Assembly: GCF_020906275.1 (NCBI RefSeq)
Contig: NZ_CP086727.1
Location: 3,465,001 to 3,529,000 of the forward strand
Direction: 5' to 3'
From: Parasphingorhabdus litoris DSM 22379
GTDB lineage: Bacteria; Pseudomonadota; Alphaproteobacteria; Sphingomonadales; Sphingomonadaceae
Length of the DNA: 64,000 bases
Part shown: positions 34,567-43,833 of the stretch, one piece after another
Layout: every line of letters begins with the position of its first letter
Numbering within the stretch: the first letter of the stretch is position 1
Made by a program: the position numbers and the translations under genes
Notes under the pieces: model-generated
What the model was told of the DNA's origin: nothing
The model's input: only the letters and a program-made list of their open reading frames with translations
Database searches by the model: none

Positions 34567-34977
34567 TTGACGAAATCGAAAAGCGAAGCACTGAAACCCG
34601 CAGATTCCAAAGAGGGAAAAGCTGAATCCAGTGCGCTATATGCTCTCGTGATGAAATCTCTCGACGATGATCAGGCGCAAGATATTGTGACAATCGGACT
34701 TGAGGGTAAAAGCAATATTGCCGATCATATGGTGATTGCCGAAGGCCGCTCAACCCGGCAGGTCGCGTCCATGGCCCAAAAGCTCGCGGAACGGATCAAA
34801 CAGGCCGGTGGAGAGGCACGGATAGAAGGCCTCGCCAATGCCGATTGGGTCTTGATCGATGCCGGTGACGTGATTGTTCATCTCTTCCGCCCCGAAGTGC
34901 GCAGCTTCTATAACCTCGAACGCATGTGGGCTGTTGGCGAAGAAGATGCACCCGAAACTGAGGCCGCAGAAGCCTGA
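34567..34977 (+). CDS. rsfS: Ribosomal silencing factor RsfS
   Basis: The 136-residue protein binds ribosomal protein uL14 and blocks subunit joining under nutrient limitation. The DUF143 domain is seen as LDDDQAQDIVTIGLEGKSNIADHMVIAEGRSTRQVASMA and the closing DVIVHLFRPEVRSFYNLERMW. The preferred start is TTG 34567 behind AGGAT. The frame is open further upstream into nadD. Confidence 0.93.
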   Translation: MTKSKSEALKPADSKEGKAESSALYALVMKSLDDDQAQDIVTIGLEGKSNIADHMVIAEGRSTRQVASMAQKLAERIKQAGGEARIEGLANADWVLIDAGDVIVHLFRPEVRSFYNLERMWAVGEEDAPETEAAEA

Positions 34978-34995
34978 TCAGGGCGGGTTTCAAAG

Positions 34996-35418
34996 ATGAG
35001 GCTCCATATCGTTGCTCGCGGGAAAATTGGTCGCTCCCCTGAACAGGAATTGGTCGAGCGCTATGTCAAGCGGATCAAGTGGGATGTGAAGGTCAGCGAG
35101 TTGCCGGAACAGGGCGGAAAAACGCCGAAAATCGACGATCAGACAAAAATCATTGCCCTCGATGAAACCGGGGAAAGCTGGACTTCAAAAACCTTTGCTG
35201 CAGTATTGAGCAAATGGCGCGACAATGGCGTGCGGGAAGCGCGTTTTCTGATCGGTGCGGCCGATGGCTTGACCGAAGCGGAGCGCAGCAGTGCGGATCA
35301 TTTCTTTTCTTTTGGTAAAGCGACCTGGCCGCATTTAATGGCCCGCGCCATGCTGGCCGAACAATTATTTCGTGCCACCGCGATCATCGCGAACCACCCC
35401 TATCATAGGGAGGGCTAA
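34996..35418 (+). CDS. rlmH: 23S rRNA (pseudouridine1915-N3)-methyltransferase
   Basis: The 140-residue SPOUT methyltransferase methylates pseudouridine 1915 in helix 69 of 23S rRNA. The knot region motifs IIALDETGESWTSKTFA, FLIGAADGL and the C-terminal RAMLAEQLFRATAIIANHPYHREG are diagnostic. It follows rsfS by 18 bp and is followed by the EnvC-like gene 3 bp on, the standard gene order. Confidence 0.95.
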   Translation: MRLHIVARGKIGRSPEQELVERYVKRIKWDVKVSELPEQGGKTPKIDDQTKIIALDETGESWTSKTFAAVLSKWRDNGVREARFLIGAADGLTEAERSSADHFFSFGKATWPHLMARAMLAEQLFRATAIIANHPYHREG

Positions 35419-35421
35419 CGG

Positions 35422-36618
35422 ATGCTGCGCTGGCTTCTCATTCTATTGGGCCTGACTCTTATTGGCGGCTTTTTTGCAGTCGCCCTGCCCGCGCAAACGC
35501 GCGGACCATCGCTGGAAGACGAACAACGCGCCCTGGTTTCCGCACGCGAGCAATCCGACAAAGCACGGCAACGCGGCGATGCGCTGCGCCGCCAAGCGGA
35601 AGCGGCAAGCACCGAAGCGGACCGTATCAACATCCAGGCCGCTGCGCTGGCCGCACGCATCCAGGCAGCAGAAGCGGACATCCGGGCTGCCCGATCGCGC
35701 ATCGCAATTGTCGAACGATTACAGGAACGCCAACGGGCACGTTTGGCAGAAAAGCAAGGCCCTGTGGTGCGCTTGACCGCAGCCTTGCAGATGATGACAC
35801 GCAAGCCCACTGCGCTCGCCTTGGTAGAACCCCGGTCACTCGATGAACTCATTTATATCCGTTCGATAATGTCTACGGTGGTTCCTGAAATTGAGCAGCG
35901 GACAGCCAGTTTGCGGCGAGAGGTAGAGCAAGGCGAAGAGCTGCGCATGCAGTCCGCGCAAGCCATTGCTTCCCTTAATGAAAGCCAGCAACGTCTGGCA
36001 CAACGGCGACGGCAATTATCTGGGTTGGAAGCCAATGGGCGTGTTGAAGCACAGCAATTTTCCAACGATGCCGGCCTGGAACAGGACCGCGCGCTGGCCC
36101 TGGGTGAAGAGGCCCGCGACATATTGGATCTTATGGACCAGATTCGGGAAAGCGGCGTCGTCCGGGAATCCCTTTCTCAACTTGATGGCCCGCTGTTGCG
36201 GCCAAATCAAGATGGCGACGGTCCGATTGCCAATCCAGCATCCAGAACCAATGTGGCCGATGCTTACCGGCTGCCAGTTGTAGGCGATATTGTAACGGGA
36301 TTGGGTGAGATATCTGATAGCGGCTATCGTTCGCGCGGGCTGACCATCGCTGTTGAGCCGGGCGCACAGATTGTCGCACCGGCGGCGGGCCGTATTGCTT
36401 TTTCCGGGCGTTATCGTGGCTATGGGAATATCGTGATAATCGAACATGATAAGAGCTGGACCAGCCTGATCACAAATATGGCCAGCACCAGTGCAGAAGT
36501 TGGCGACGAGGTGGTGCAAGGTGCACCGGTCGGGCGGTCGGGTCGTGATGATCCCGAAGTGACTATCGAGCTGCGTCGCAACGGCCGCCCGATTGATATT
36601 GCTGCGTTAGTCGGTTGA
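35422..36618 (+). CDS. EnvC-like M23 murein hydrolase activator
   Basis: The 398-residue protein has an N-terminal signal segment (about 1-25, ending LPAQT), a long coiled coil (about 30-130 and 150-230) and a C-terminal LytM domain. That domain is likely degenerate: the normal HxDF zinc motif is replaced by GLTIAVEPGAQIVAPAAGRI, and the final HxH is missing (VTIELRRNGRPID). Such proteins do not cut peptidoglycan themselves but activate amidases during division, as EnvC does. It ends the nadD-rsfS-rlmH run. Confidence 0.85.
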   Translation: MLRWLLILLGLTLIGGFFAVALPAQTRGPSLEDEQRALVSAREQSDKARQRGDALRRQAEAASTEADRINIQAAALAARIQAAEADIRAARSRIAIVERLQERQRARLAEKQGPVVRLTAALQMMTRKPTALALVEPRSLDELIYIRSIMSTVVPEIEQRTASLRREVEQGEELRMQSAQAIASLNESQQRLAQRRRQLSGLEANGRVEAQQFSNDAGLEQDRALALGEEARDILDLMDQIRESGVVRESLSQLDGPLLRPNQDGDGPIANPASRTNVADAYRLPVVGDIVTGLGEISDSGYRSRGLTIAVEPGAQIVAPAAGRIAFSGRYRGYGNIVIIEHDKSWTSLITNMASTSAEVGDEVVQGAPVGRSGRDDPEVTIELRRNGRPIDIAALVG

Positions 36619-36653
36619 GCTTGACCTGCACAAATCGGCCGTAATTGCACCTC

Positions 36654-38162
36654 TTAATTGCGCGGCGTTTGGCGCCGGTAGCTTAATGCTTCCGCCACAT
36701 GGGCGCGGCCAATCTGCTCTGCTCTGGCAAGATCAGCAATCGTTCTTGCAACACGTAATATACGGGTATAGCCTCTCGCGGATAGCCGCATTGCCTCGGC
36801 AGCTTGCGCTAAAAGTTGCCGCCCTGCGTCATCCGGTGCAGCAAATTTTTCGAGTGCATCTCCATCAATCTCGCTGTTGGTACGCGCCTCGAGTGTTCTA
36901 TATCGCTCGCTTTGTAATTGACGCGTTTTTAGCACCCGTGCGGCGACGGCATCCGATCCCTCGGCAGGCGGCGGCATGGTAAGATCAGCCGCAGACAAGG
37001 CTTCGACCTCAATATGCAGATCAATCCGGTCAAGCAGGGGTCCGGATATTTTCGCCTGATAATCAACGGCGCATTTGGGTGCGCGCGAACAAGCCAAGGC
37101 CGCATCACCAAGATGGCCACAACGGCACGGATTCATCGCCGCCACCATCTGGACACGTGCGGGAAACGTGACATGCGCATTGGCGCGCGCCACGCTGACT
37201 TCGCCGATTTCCAAGGGCTGGCGCAGCGAATCCAGCACAGCGCGCTGAAATTCGGGCAGTTCGTCGAGAAATAATATCCCGAGATGTGCAAGGCTGACTT
37301 CGCCAGGCCTTACTTTCAGGCCACCACCAACCAAGGCCGCCATGGAAGCCGAATGATGCGGCGCACGATAAGGGCGGGTCCTACTCATCTGACCGCCCTC
37401 TAATGTACCGGCCACGCTGGCGACCATCGATACTTCCAGCGCTTCGGATGGCGACAGGGGTGGCAAAATACCAGGCAGGCAGGACGCCAGCAGTGATTTG
37501 CCTGACCCTGGCGGACCATTCATCAAAAGATTATGGCCGCCAGCCGCTGCGATTTCCAATGCGCGTTTGGCAGTTTCCTGACCTTTTACGTCTTTCAGAT
37601 CCGGCCCATGATCTGGCTCTCGCGCCGCTCCTGGAACTGGCGGCGTTAGAACAGACTGCCCCTTAAAGTGGTTGAGCAATGCGAGTAGATCATTGGGCGC
37701 CAATATTTCGATATCGCCCGCCCACGCGGCTTCCGGCCCTTGCAAGGCAGGGCATATCAACCCGCGATTCTCACTCGACGCATGAAGCGCCGCAAGCAAA
37801 ACGCCTGGTGTGGCAGCCAAACGTCCATCCAATGCCAATTCTCCAACCACAATATAATTGGCTAAGGTTTCTGCATCGACAATGCCCATCGCGCCAAGCA
37901 AAGCCAATGCTATCGGCAGATCATAGTGCGACCCTTCTTTTGGCAAATCCGCTGGTGACAGGTTGATCGTGATCCGCTTGGGCGGTAGCGATAGTCCCAA
38001 TGCTGCTATCGCCGCGCGCACGCGTTCGCGGCTTTCTGCAACGGCTTTGTCAGGCAGGCCGACGACATTAAAGGCTGGTACACCCGGTGCAACTTGACAT
38101 TGGACCTCAACGCCGCGTGCTTCGAGGCCCAAATAGGCCACAGTGGAAACCAGTGCTACCAT
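36654..38162 (-). CDS. comM: YifB/ComM family Mg-chelatase-like AAA+ ATPase
   Basis: The 502-residue protein has an N-terminal Lon-like domain (PGVPAFNVVGLPDKAVAESRERVRAA, about 26-52). The AAA+ module has Walker A GPPGSGKS (216-223), and the magnesium-chelatase insert reads RPYRAPHHSASMAALVGGG. A cysteine pair site (MNPCRCGHLGD) lies further on. ComM is a branch-migration helicase for natural transformation. ATG 38162 with a GGCAAGAG ribosome site is chosen over the longer open frame. Confidence 0.93.
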   Translation of the reverse strand: MVALVSTVAYLGLEARGVEVQCQVAPGVPAFNVVGLPDKAVAESRERVRAAIAALGLSLPPKRITINLSPADLPKEGSHYDLPIALALLGAMGIVDAETLANYIVVGELALDGRLAATPGVLLAALHASSENRGLICPALQGPEAAWAGDIEILAPNDLLALLNHFKGQSVLTPPVPGAAREPDHGPDLKDVKGQETAKRALEIAAAGGHNLLMNGPPGSGKSLLASCLPGILPPLSPSEALEVSMVASVAGTLEGGQMSRTRPYRAPHHSASMAALVGGGLKVRPGEVSLAHLGILFLDELPEFQRAVLDSLRQPLEIGEVSVARANAHVTFPARVQMVAAMNPCRCGHLGDAALACSRAPKCAVDYQAKISGPLLDRIDLHIEVEALSAADLTMPPPAEGSDAVAARVLKTRQLQSERYRTLEARTNSEIDGDALEKFAAPDDAGRQLLAQAAEAMRLSARGYTRILRVARTIADLARAEQIGRAHVAEALSYRRQTPRN

Positions 38163-38356
38163 CTCTTGCCGCCCATTTGCCCTGTCATCCCGGAAACTGT
38201 GGCAAGCGGCACTAGAAGAGTCGAGCGCGAACAACGGCCTGGCCGGAACCGTCAAGAGCATGAAATATTGCCGGATTTCTCAGTCATTTCATAGTTAACT
38301 ATCTGTAAACCAACCGCTTCTACCATTTATCAAGCGCAGTTTGACAGAGACAAGAA

Positions 38357-39121
38357 ATGGAAAGCGGTGTGAATCTAGCATCTGGCGGAAACCAGATGAC
38401 CAAAGATATCGATTACGATCATGGTTTAGGCGGAAATTTCGGCCTTAGCCTCTGGGTAACGCTATTCACATTTCTCGCGCTCTTTATGCTTCCTGCTGAG
38501 CAGGCCCGCGCTTCAGATTCAGGCTATATAGTTACCGAGACAATCGAAACGTTCGAATATGATATTGTAGAACCAGAGCATTTAACCAGTTGGGATGCCG
38601 CTCCCGCAAAGGCGCAGTTTGGCCCTTTCCGAGTGATTTCGGAACATACTGTAGAGATGTCAGGTACCGTAGACAGCTACTCACCTGCATTGTTTCAAAA
38701 AATGCTGCAGCAATATCCCGGGATCAAGCGTATCGAGATGATCGATTGCGATGGTTCAATTGATGAAGACGCCAACCTCAGTCTGGCGAGGCAAATTCGC
38801 CAGGCGGGTATCAGCACTCATGTGCCGGCACGCGGTTCAGTTCGCTCAGGGGCCGTTGAGCTGTTTCTTGCCGGTATTCGACATACCGCCGATACCGGGG
38901 CAGAATTTGTTGTGCACAGCTGGATAGATGAAGATGGACGAGAAGCGAATGACTATCCTGCAAATGATCCGGTTCATGCTGAATATTTGAATTACTACAA
39001 GGAAATGGGCATTCCCGCCGATAAAGCACAAGCCTTCTATTCGCTGACCAACAGCGTACCCTTTGCCGAGCAGCTCAAGCTTTCGCGCAACGATTTGGCC
39101 CGCTTTCAGCTGCTACACTAA
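38357..39121 (+). CDS. Secreted or membrane-anchored ClpP-like-fold protein (COG3904-like)
   Basis: The 254-residue protein has one hydrophobic segment (about 27-50) ending in an AEQARASD cleavage-like site. The mature region looks like the ClpP/crotonase fold of COG3904 proteins: RIEMIDCDGSIDEDANLSLARQIRQAGISTHVPARGSVRSGAVELFLAGIRHTADTGAEFVVHSWIDE. The Ser of VRSGAVE is in the position of the ClpP nucleophile, and FVVHSW could supply the His. Catalysis is unproven. It stands alone between comM and the PGPG-motif protein. Confidence 0.65.
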   Translation: MESGVNLASGGNQMTKDIDYDHGLGGNFGLSLWVTLFTFLALFMLPAEQARASDSGYIVTETIETFEYDIVEPEHLTSWDAAPAKAQFGPFRVISEHTVEMSGTVDSYSPALFQKMLQQYPGIKRIEMIDCDGSIDEDANLSLARQIRQAGISTHVPARGSVRSGAVELFLAGIRHTADTGAEFVVHSWIDEDGREANDYPANDPVHAEYLNYYKEMGIPADKAQAFYSLTNSVPFAEQLKLSRNDLARFQLLH

Positions 39122-39286
39122 CAGCGATATTCACATTCTAATTTACGGTTGTGGCGATTCTGCTTCGTCTTCCATTCATGCTATATGCATAAACCGGAAT
39201 GATAATCGACCAGCAGCGTGATTTCTTCGACGACGCGGCTTGCAGGCCTTGTTGCGATGCATCACATAGAGTGCATGAAAGTGGAT

Positions 39287-39613
39287 ATGAACGAGAAACT
39301 GAGGAAAAAGCAGCTGAGATACACATCGGGAACGCGGTTCGCGCTTTCGGTGCTTGGCTTCGCGCTGATGCTGCTGTCTCCCATCGTTGGCGCTATTCCC
39401 GGCCCTGGTTTCATCATCATGTTCCCGATCGGTCTGGCGCTGGTGCTGCAAAATTCACGCTGGGCGAAAAAGCGCTATGTCGATTTCAAGCAGCGTTTTC
39501 CGAAATACGGACAATGGACCGACTGGGCCATGCGCCGCAAGCGGCACAAAAAATTGCCTGACGATTTCGAGTTGCCGATATTTGGCAAGGTGAAAAGCAA
39601 GTCGGAAAGCTGA
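39287..39613 (+). CDS. PGPG-motif small membrane protein
   Basis: The 108-residue product from ATG 39287 has a basic N-terminus, two closely spaced membrane segments around PIVGAIPGPGFIIMFPIGLALVLQNS, and a basic cytoplasmic-looking tail (KKRYVDFKQRFPKYGQWTDWAMRRKRHKK). The PGPG turn is the hallmark of a small putative transmembrane family (PGPGW). No function is established. It lies upstream of the rpmH terminator-like hairpin. Confidence 0.72.
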   Translation: MNEKLRKKQLRYTSGTRFALSVLGFALMLLSPIVGAIPGPGFIIMFPIGLALVLQNSRWAKKRYVDFKQRFPKYGQWTDWAMRRKRHKKLPDDFELPIFGKVKSKSES

Positions 39614-39697
39614 ATCTCCACCCGCATTTTTTGCTCTTTCGCTAGGCTAACGCTTGACTTTCTCCGGCGTCACACTTATCCGCAGCGGCAACGAGAT

Positions 39698-39724
39698 GGC
39701 CGCAGCTTTTTAGCGGCCTTTTTT
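39698..39724 (+). terminator. Terminator-like hairpin 30 bp upstream of rpmH
   Basis: GGCCGC (39698-39703) and GCGGCC (39713-39718) pair around AGCTTTTTA, followed by TTTTTT (39719-39724). It could end transcription from the PGPG-protein gene or act in the rpmH leader, since rpmH starts at 39754. Confidence 0.7.
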
Positions 39725-39753
39725 ATCGAAATTTCAGACGTAGGATAAACGCG

Positions 39754-39888
39754 ATGAAGCGCACATTTCAACCGAGCCGCCTGGTCCGCAAACGGCGCCA
39801 TGGTTTCCGCGCCCGCAAGGCAACTGTCGGAGGCCGTAAAGTACTGGCTGCCCGCCGTGCACGTGGCCGCAAGAAGCTTTCTGCATAA
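39754..39888 (+). CDS. rpmH: 50S ribosomal protein L34
   Basis: The 44-residue basic protein [20 protein letters not shown]... is L34, ending GRKKLSA at TAA 39886-39888. An AGGATAA site precedes ATG 39754. It heads the conserved rpmH-rnpA-yidD-yidC-engB cluster, as in most bacteria. Confidence 0.97.
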   Translation: MKRTFQPSRLVRKRRHGFRARKATVGGRKVLAARRARGRKKLSA

Positions 39889-39921
39889 GGCACCTGCTCC
39901 TGCAAAAAACAGGGTAATGCG

Positions 39922-40296
39922 GTGACTGATCCGCATTCTCAATCTATCCACATCGAAGTGATTCGGAAGCGTCCGGATTTTCTGGCAGCGAATCGCGGCA
40001 AGCGATTCGTGACGCCCGCCTTTATTCTGCTCGCGTACAAACGTCCTGAAGGCGACAGCGTCGACAAGGAGGTCGTTCGCTACGGCATCACAGTGACCAA
40101 GAAAATCGGCAACGCGGTCGCCCGAAACCGCATGAAACGCCAATTTCGAGCCCTGCTTGCTGAATTGCTGCCGCAATATGGTATAACGGGCGCGGATCAC
40201 ATCATGATTGGCCGCAAACAAAGTGAAAAACGGGATTTCGCTGCGATGCGATCAGATCTTGAAAAAGCGCTGAAACATCTCGCGAACAAGCTATAA
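39922..40296 (+). CDS. rnpA: Ribonuclease P protein component
   Basis: The 124-residue basic protein assists the RNase P RNA in maturing tRNA 5' ends. YGITVTKKIGNAVARNRMKRQFRALLAEL contains the RNR signature. It begins at GTG 39922. It follows rpmH by 33 bp and precedes yidD by 6 bp, the conserved order. Confidence 0.94.
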   Translation: MTDPHSQSIHIEVIRKRPDFLAANRGKRFVTPAFILLAYKRPEGDSVDKEVVRYGITVTKKIGNAVARNRMKRQFRALLAELLPQYGITGADHIMIGRKQSEKRDFAAMRSDLEKALKHLANKL

Positions 40297-40302
40297 AAAC
40301 CC

Positions 40303-40515
40303 ATGTTGAAAGCAGTTTTCATATTCTTCGTACGTTGCTGGCAATGGGGACCATCTCGCATTTTGCCGCCAACCTGCCGCTATAGCCCCACCTGCTCGGC
40401 ATATGCGATTGAAGCCATCGAAAAACACGGTGCGATTAGGGGTAGCTGGTTGGGCGCGAAACGGCTATTGCGCTGTCATCCGTGGGGGGGCTCTGGTTAT
40501 GACCCGGTTCCCTGA
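40303..40515 (+). CDS. yidD: Membrane protein insertion efficiency factor YidD
   Basis: The 70-residue protein has a membrane-associated amphipathic N-terminus and the invariant [20 protein letters not shown] and [17 protein letters not shown] blocks. It assists YidC-dependent insertion of inner membrane proteins and lies between rnpA and yidC as usual. Confidence 0.95.
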   Translation: MLKAVFIFFVRCWQWGPSRILPPTCRYSPTCSAYAIEAIEKHGAIRGSWLGAKRLLRCHPWGGSGYDPVP

Positions 40516-40606
40516 ACCCATTATTGGATTGGACCAATTGAATAGGACAGGCACCCGTCTTATTTGAATTGAAATCGATTTTTTTGACCAGAGTTTAGGA
40601 AAAATA

Positions 40607-42433
40607 GTGGACGACAAGCGTAATATCATCATGGCGGTCTTGCTGACCGGCATCATCCTGTTTGGATGGCCAGTGCTGATGGAAACATTTTTCCCGGACA
40701 TGGTGAACAAGAATGAAGCGGTAGAGCAAACCGAACAAACAGCTACTGGTTCGGAAAGCGTTACGCAGGCGGATGGCACACCCGCTGTTTCCACCACACC
40801 TGGTTCGGCCGCCATTGGCGCGGATGTAGCTGCTGGCACGATCCGGGCACTTCCTGTCGTTCTGGCTGAAAGCCCGCGCGTTATGATTGATACACCGCGC
40901 CTCAAAGGTTCGATCAACCTGCAGGGTGCACGGTTTGACGACCTCACGCTGACCGACCATACCACAGAACTGGACAAAGACAGTCCGCCGGTACGCTTGT
41001 TCGCTCCATCCGGTACAAAAGACGCCTATTTCAGTCGTTTTGGCTGGGCTGGCGATGGCATGACACTGCCGGATGACAAATCCGTCTGGACTGCGGATCA
41101 AGAGAAGCTGACACCTGAAACCCCAGTGACATTGAGCTGGTCTAATGAGACCGGACAGACATTTGCGATCACCTTTTCGATCGATGAGAATTACCTGATC
41201 ACCGCAGAGCAAAGTGCCACCAATCGCGGCGAAAATGCGATCGCGCTCAATCCCTTTGGTATACTCAGCCGCGTTCGCGATCTTGATAATGTCCCACCCG
41301 GTGAAACGGATAGCTGGACCATCCATATCGGTCCCATGGGGGTGTTTGACGGCACCGCCAATTTCGACACCGATTATGAGGATGTCGATGAAGCGGGAGC
41401 CAATGGCGTTGCCGCCAATGCCACCAACGGCTGGATCGGCTTCACCGACAAATATTGGCTCGGCGCACTCATCCCGGTCAGCAATGCCAAGGTTGAAGCC
41501 AAGTTCCGTGCAGGGAGCGGTGACGTCTATCAGGCACAGATAGCGCGTGAAAATGCGCAGATCATTGCACCGGGTAAAGTGTTGACGACCACCACCCGCC
41601 TTTTTGCAGGGGCAAAGGAAACGGCGCTGCTCGACACCTATAAAGAGCAGTATAACATCACCTTGCTCGACCGCGCGGTGGACTGGGGCTGGTTCTATTG
41701 GTTCGAGAAACCGCTTTTCTATCTGCTAAAATGGCTGTTTGAATTTTCCGGCAATTTTGGCGTTGCGATTATCCTGATGACCTTTGTCGTACGCGGAATC
41801 ATGTTCCCGATTGCGCAGAAGCAATTTGCCTCCATGGCCCAGATGCGTGCCGTGCAGCCGAAGATGAAGAAAATTCAGGAAAAATATAAAGAAGACAAGC
41901 AGAAGCAGCAGCAGGAAATCATGAAGCTGTATAAGGATGAGAAGGTCAATCCGCTTGCCGGCTGCCTCCCGATCTTCCTGCAGATTCCGATCTTCTTCGC
42001 GCTCTACAAGGTGCTGATGCTTTCGATTGAAATGCGCCATCAGCCGTTTACGCTATGGATCAAGGATTTGTCAGCGCCCGACCCGCTGACGCCGGTCAAC
42101 CTGTTCGGCCTGATCCCGTTTGATCCGCCGAGTTTCCTTGCGGTCGGCATATTGCCGATCCTGATGGGTATTACCATGCACTATCAATTCAAGCTGAACC
42201 CGCAGCAAATGGATCCAATGCAGCAGCAGATTTTCAGCATCATGCCGTGGATCCTGGTGTTCATCATGGCGCCCTTTGCCGCCGGCTTGCAGCTCTATTG
42301 GACGGTGTCCAACATTCTTACCATCGCACAGCAGAAATGGCTCTATTCACGCCATCCACAGCTGAAAGAGCAAATGGCCAAGGATGCTGAGGAAAAGGCG
42401 AAAAAAGCGGCGGAAGAAAAAGCGGGCGCATGA
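40607..42433 (+). CDS. yidC: Membrane protein insertase YidC
   Basis: The 608-residue insertase has an N-terminal membrane segment (about 6-24), a large periplasmic beta-sandwich domain (about 60-350) and the C-terminal 60KD_IMP insertase core with five membrane helices. Core motifs include [28 protein letters not shown] and [25 protein letters not shown]. The C-terminal tail is lysine/alanine-rich. The start is GTG 40607 behind TTTAGGAAA. It overlaps engB by 4 bases. Confidence 0.96.
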   Translation: MDDKRNIIMAVLLTGIILFGWPVLMETFFPDMVNKNEAVEQTEQTATGSESVTQADGTPAVSTTPGSAAIGADVAAGTIRALPVVLAESPRVMIDTPRLKGSINLQGARFDDLTLTDHTTELDKDSPPVRLFAPSGTKDAYFSRFGWAGDGMTLPDDKSVWTADQEKLTPETPVTLSWSNETGQTFAITFSIDENYLITAEQSATNRGENAIALNPFGILSRVRDLDNVPPGETDSWTIHIGPMGVFDGTANFDTDYEDVDEAGANGVAANATNGWIGFTDKYWLGALIPVSNAKVEAKFRAGSGDVYQAQIARENAQIIAPGKVLTTTTRLFAGAKETALLDTYKEQYNITLLDRAVDWGWFYWFEKPLFYLLKWLFEFSGNFGVAIILMTFVVRGIMFPIAQKQFASMAQMRAVQPKMKKIQEKYKEDKQKQQQEIMKLYKDEKVNPLAGCLPIFLQIPIFFALYKVLMLSIEMRHQPFTLWIKDLSAPDPLTPVNLFGLIPFDPPSFLAVGILPILMGITMHYQFKLNPQQMDPMQQQIFSIMPWILVFIMAPFAAGLQLYWTVSNILTIAQQKWLYSRHPQLKEQMAKDAEEKAKKAAEEKAGA

Positions 42434-43050
42434 CCCCGCTTCATCCGAAAATTTTTTCCGGGCCGATTTCTTTCCTGAAGTCGGCACCGCAATTGCAGTT
42501 TTTGCCCGAACCGACGGTTCCGGAAATTGCTTTTGCGGGCCGGTCCAATGTCGGCAAGTCATCACTGATCAATGCCCTTACCGGCCGCAATGGCCTCGCT
42601 AGGACGTCCAACACGCCGGGCCGGACACAGGAATTGAATTTCTTTGATATCGGCGATCCGCTGATTTTCCGGATCTGTGATATGCCCGGCTATGGCTTTG
42701 CCAAGGCACCGCCCAAAGTCGTTCAGAAATGGCGCTACTTGATCAACGACTATCTGCGCGGACGACAAGTGCTCAAGCGCACTTTTGTGCTGATCGACAG
42801 CCGTCACGGAATCAAAAATACCGATGAAGATGTGCTGGAAATGCTCGACAAGGCTGCGGTCAGCTACCGGATCGTTATGACCAAGGCGGACAAGGTGAAA
42901 ACCGCCGCGCTGGAGGCGACCAAAGCAAAAGTTCTGGCAGAGGCAAAGAAACATCCCGCTGCGCACCCCGATTTGATCGTCACCTCTTCGGAGAAGAAGC
43001 AGGGTATCGACGAGTTACGCATGGCGGTACTGGATGCCGTTCAGATTTAG
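42430..43050 (+). CDS. engB: Ribosome biogenesis GTP-binding protein YsxC/EngB
   Basis: The 206-residue GTPase has G1 GRSNVGKS at 37-44, G3 in [12 protein letters not shown]4 TKADK and a G5-like TSSEKKQG. It assists 50S subunit assembly. The ATGA overlap with yidC shows coupling. It closes the rpmH cluster. Confidence 0.95.
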   Translation: MTPLHPKIFSGPISFLKSAPQLQFLPEPTVPEIAFAGRSNVGKSSLINALTGRNGLARTSNTPGRTQELNFFDIGDPLIFRICDMPGYGFAKAPPKVVQKWRYLINDYLRGRQVLKRTFVLIDSRHGIKNTDEDVLEMLDKAAVSYRIVMTKADKVKTAALEATKAKVLAEAKKHPAAHPDLIVTSSEKKQGIDELRMAVLDAVQI

Positions 43051-43152
43051 GTTCAGGGATCAGCTGGCGTAACTTTCCTCCTCGCCCTAGCGAATATCAG
43101 TATATAAGATTCCCGCTTTCGCTCGCATGATGAGTGAGTTAGGTATGTGTCT

Positions 43153-43824
43153 ATGAAACTGATAATCGGAAACAAAGCCTATTCCAGCTGGTCCATGCGT
43201 GGATGGCTCGCCTGCAAACAATCGGGGCTCTCCTTCGAGGAGCTGACTGTACCGCTTTATGGTGAAGATTGGGATGATGTCCGCGAGACTGAGAATTTCG
43301 CACCTTCAGGCGGGAAAGTCCCAATCCTGTGGGATGGCGAAAGCGTGATCTGGGACAGTTTGGCGATTATCGACTGGCTTGCCGACAAAACCCATCGCGA
43401 TCGATTCTGGCCCAAGGATGAGACGGCACGCGGTATGGCTCGGTCGATGGCGGCAGAAATGCACAGCGGTTTCATGGCGCTGCGCAAACAATGCCCAATG
43501 AATACGCGCAAACGCTATGAAGGCCTTCAATTCACGCCAGAGGTGATTCAAGACGCTGCCCGCATTATGCAACTTTGGGCCCAGGCGCGCGCGCGCTTTG
43601 GCGGCGGTGGACCGTTTCTGTTCGGTACATTTGGTGCCGTTGACATCATGTATGCTCCTGTCGTGTCGCGCTTTCAAACTTACGGCGTTCAGGTTCCCGG
43701 ATTTGCGGCGTCTTATATGGACACCATGCTCGGCCATGACTGGATGGTGGAATGGATGGCAGCTGCTGAAGAGGAACCTTGGGTAATCGAACATTTTGAT
43801 ACGCCCGAAGCGGCAAAAGGCTGA
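43153..43824 (+). CDS. Glutathione S-transferase family protein
   Basis: The 223-residue protein opens MKLIIGNKAYSSWSMRGWLACKQSG, with Ser residues (SSWS) at the active-site turn as in zeta- and beta-type GSTs. The cis-Pro loop GGKVPILWDGESVIWDSLAIIDWLADK binds glutathione, and the C-terminal half is helical with GPFLFGTFGAVDIMYAPVVSRF. ATG 43153 is preferred over a GTG six bases earlier. It is upstream of dapE by 9 bp and may be co-transcribed. Confidence 0.88.
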   Translation: MKLIIGNKAYSSWSMRGWLACKQSGLSFEELTVPLYGEDWDDVRETENFAPSGGKVPILWDGESVIWDSLAIIDWLADKTHRDRFWPKDETARGMARSMAAEMHSGFMALRKQCPMNTRKRYEGLQFTPEVIQDAARIMQLWAQARARFGGGGPFLFGTFGAVDIMYAPVVSRFQTYGVQVPGFAASYMDTMLGHDWMVEWMAAAEEEPWVIEHFDTPEAAKG

Positions 43825-43833
43825 ACCCCAAGC

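Noticed and set aside
35422..36618. EnvC-like gene as an active M23 endopeptidase
   Set aside because: The zinc-binding HxxxD and HxH motifs are replaced, so an activator role is more likely.
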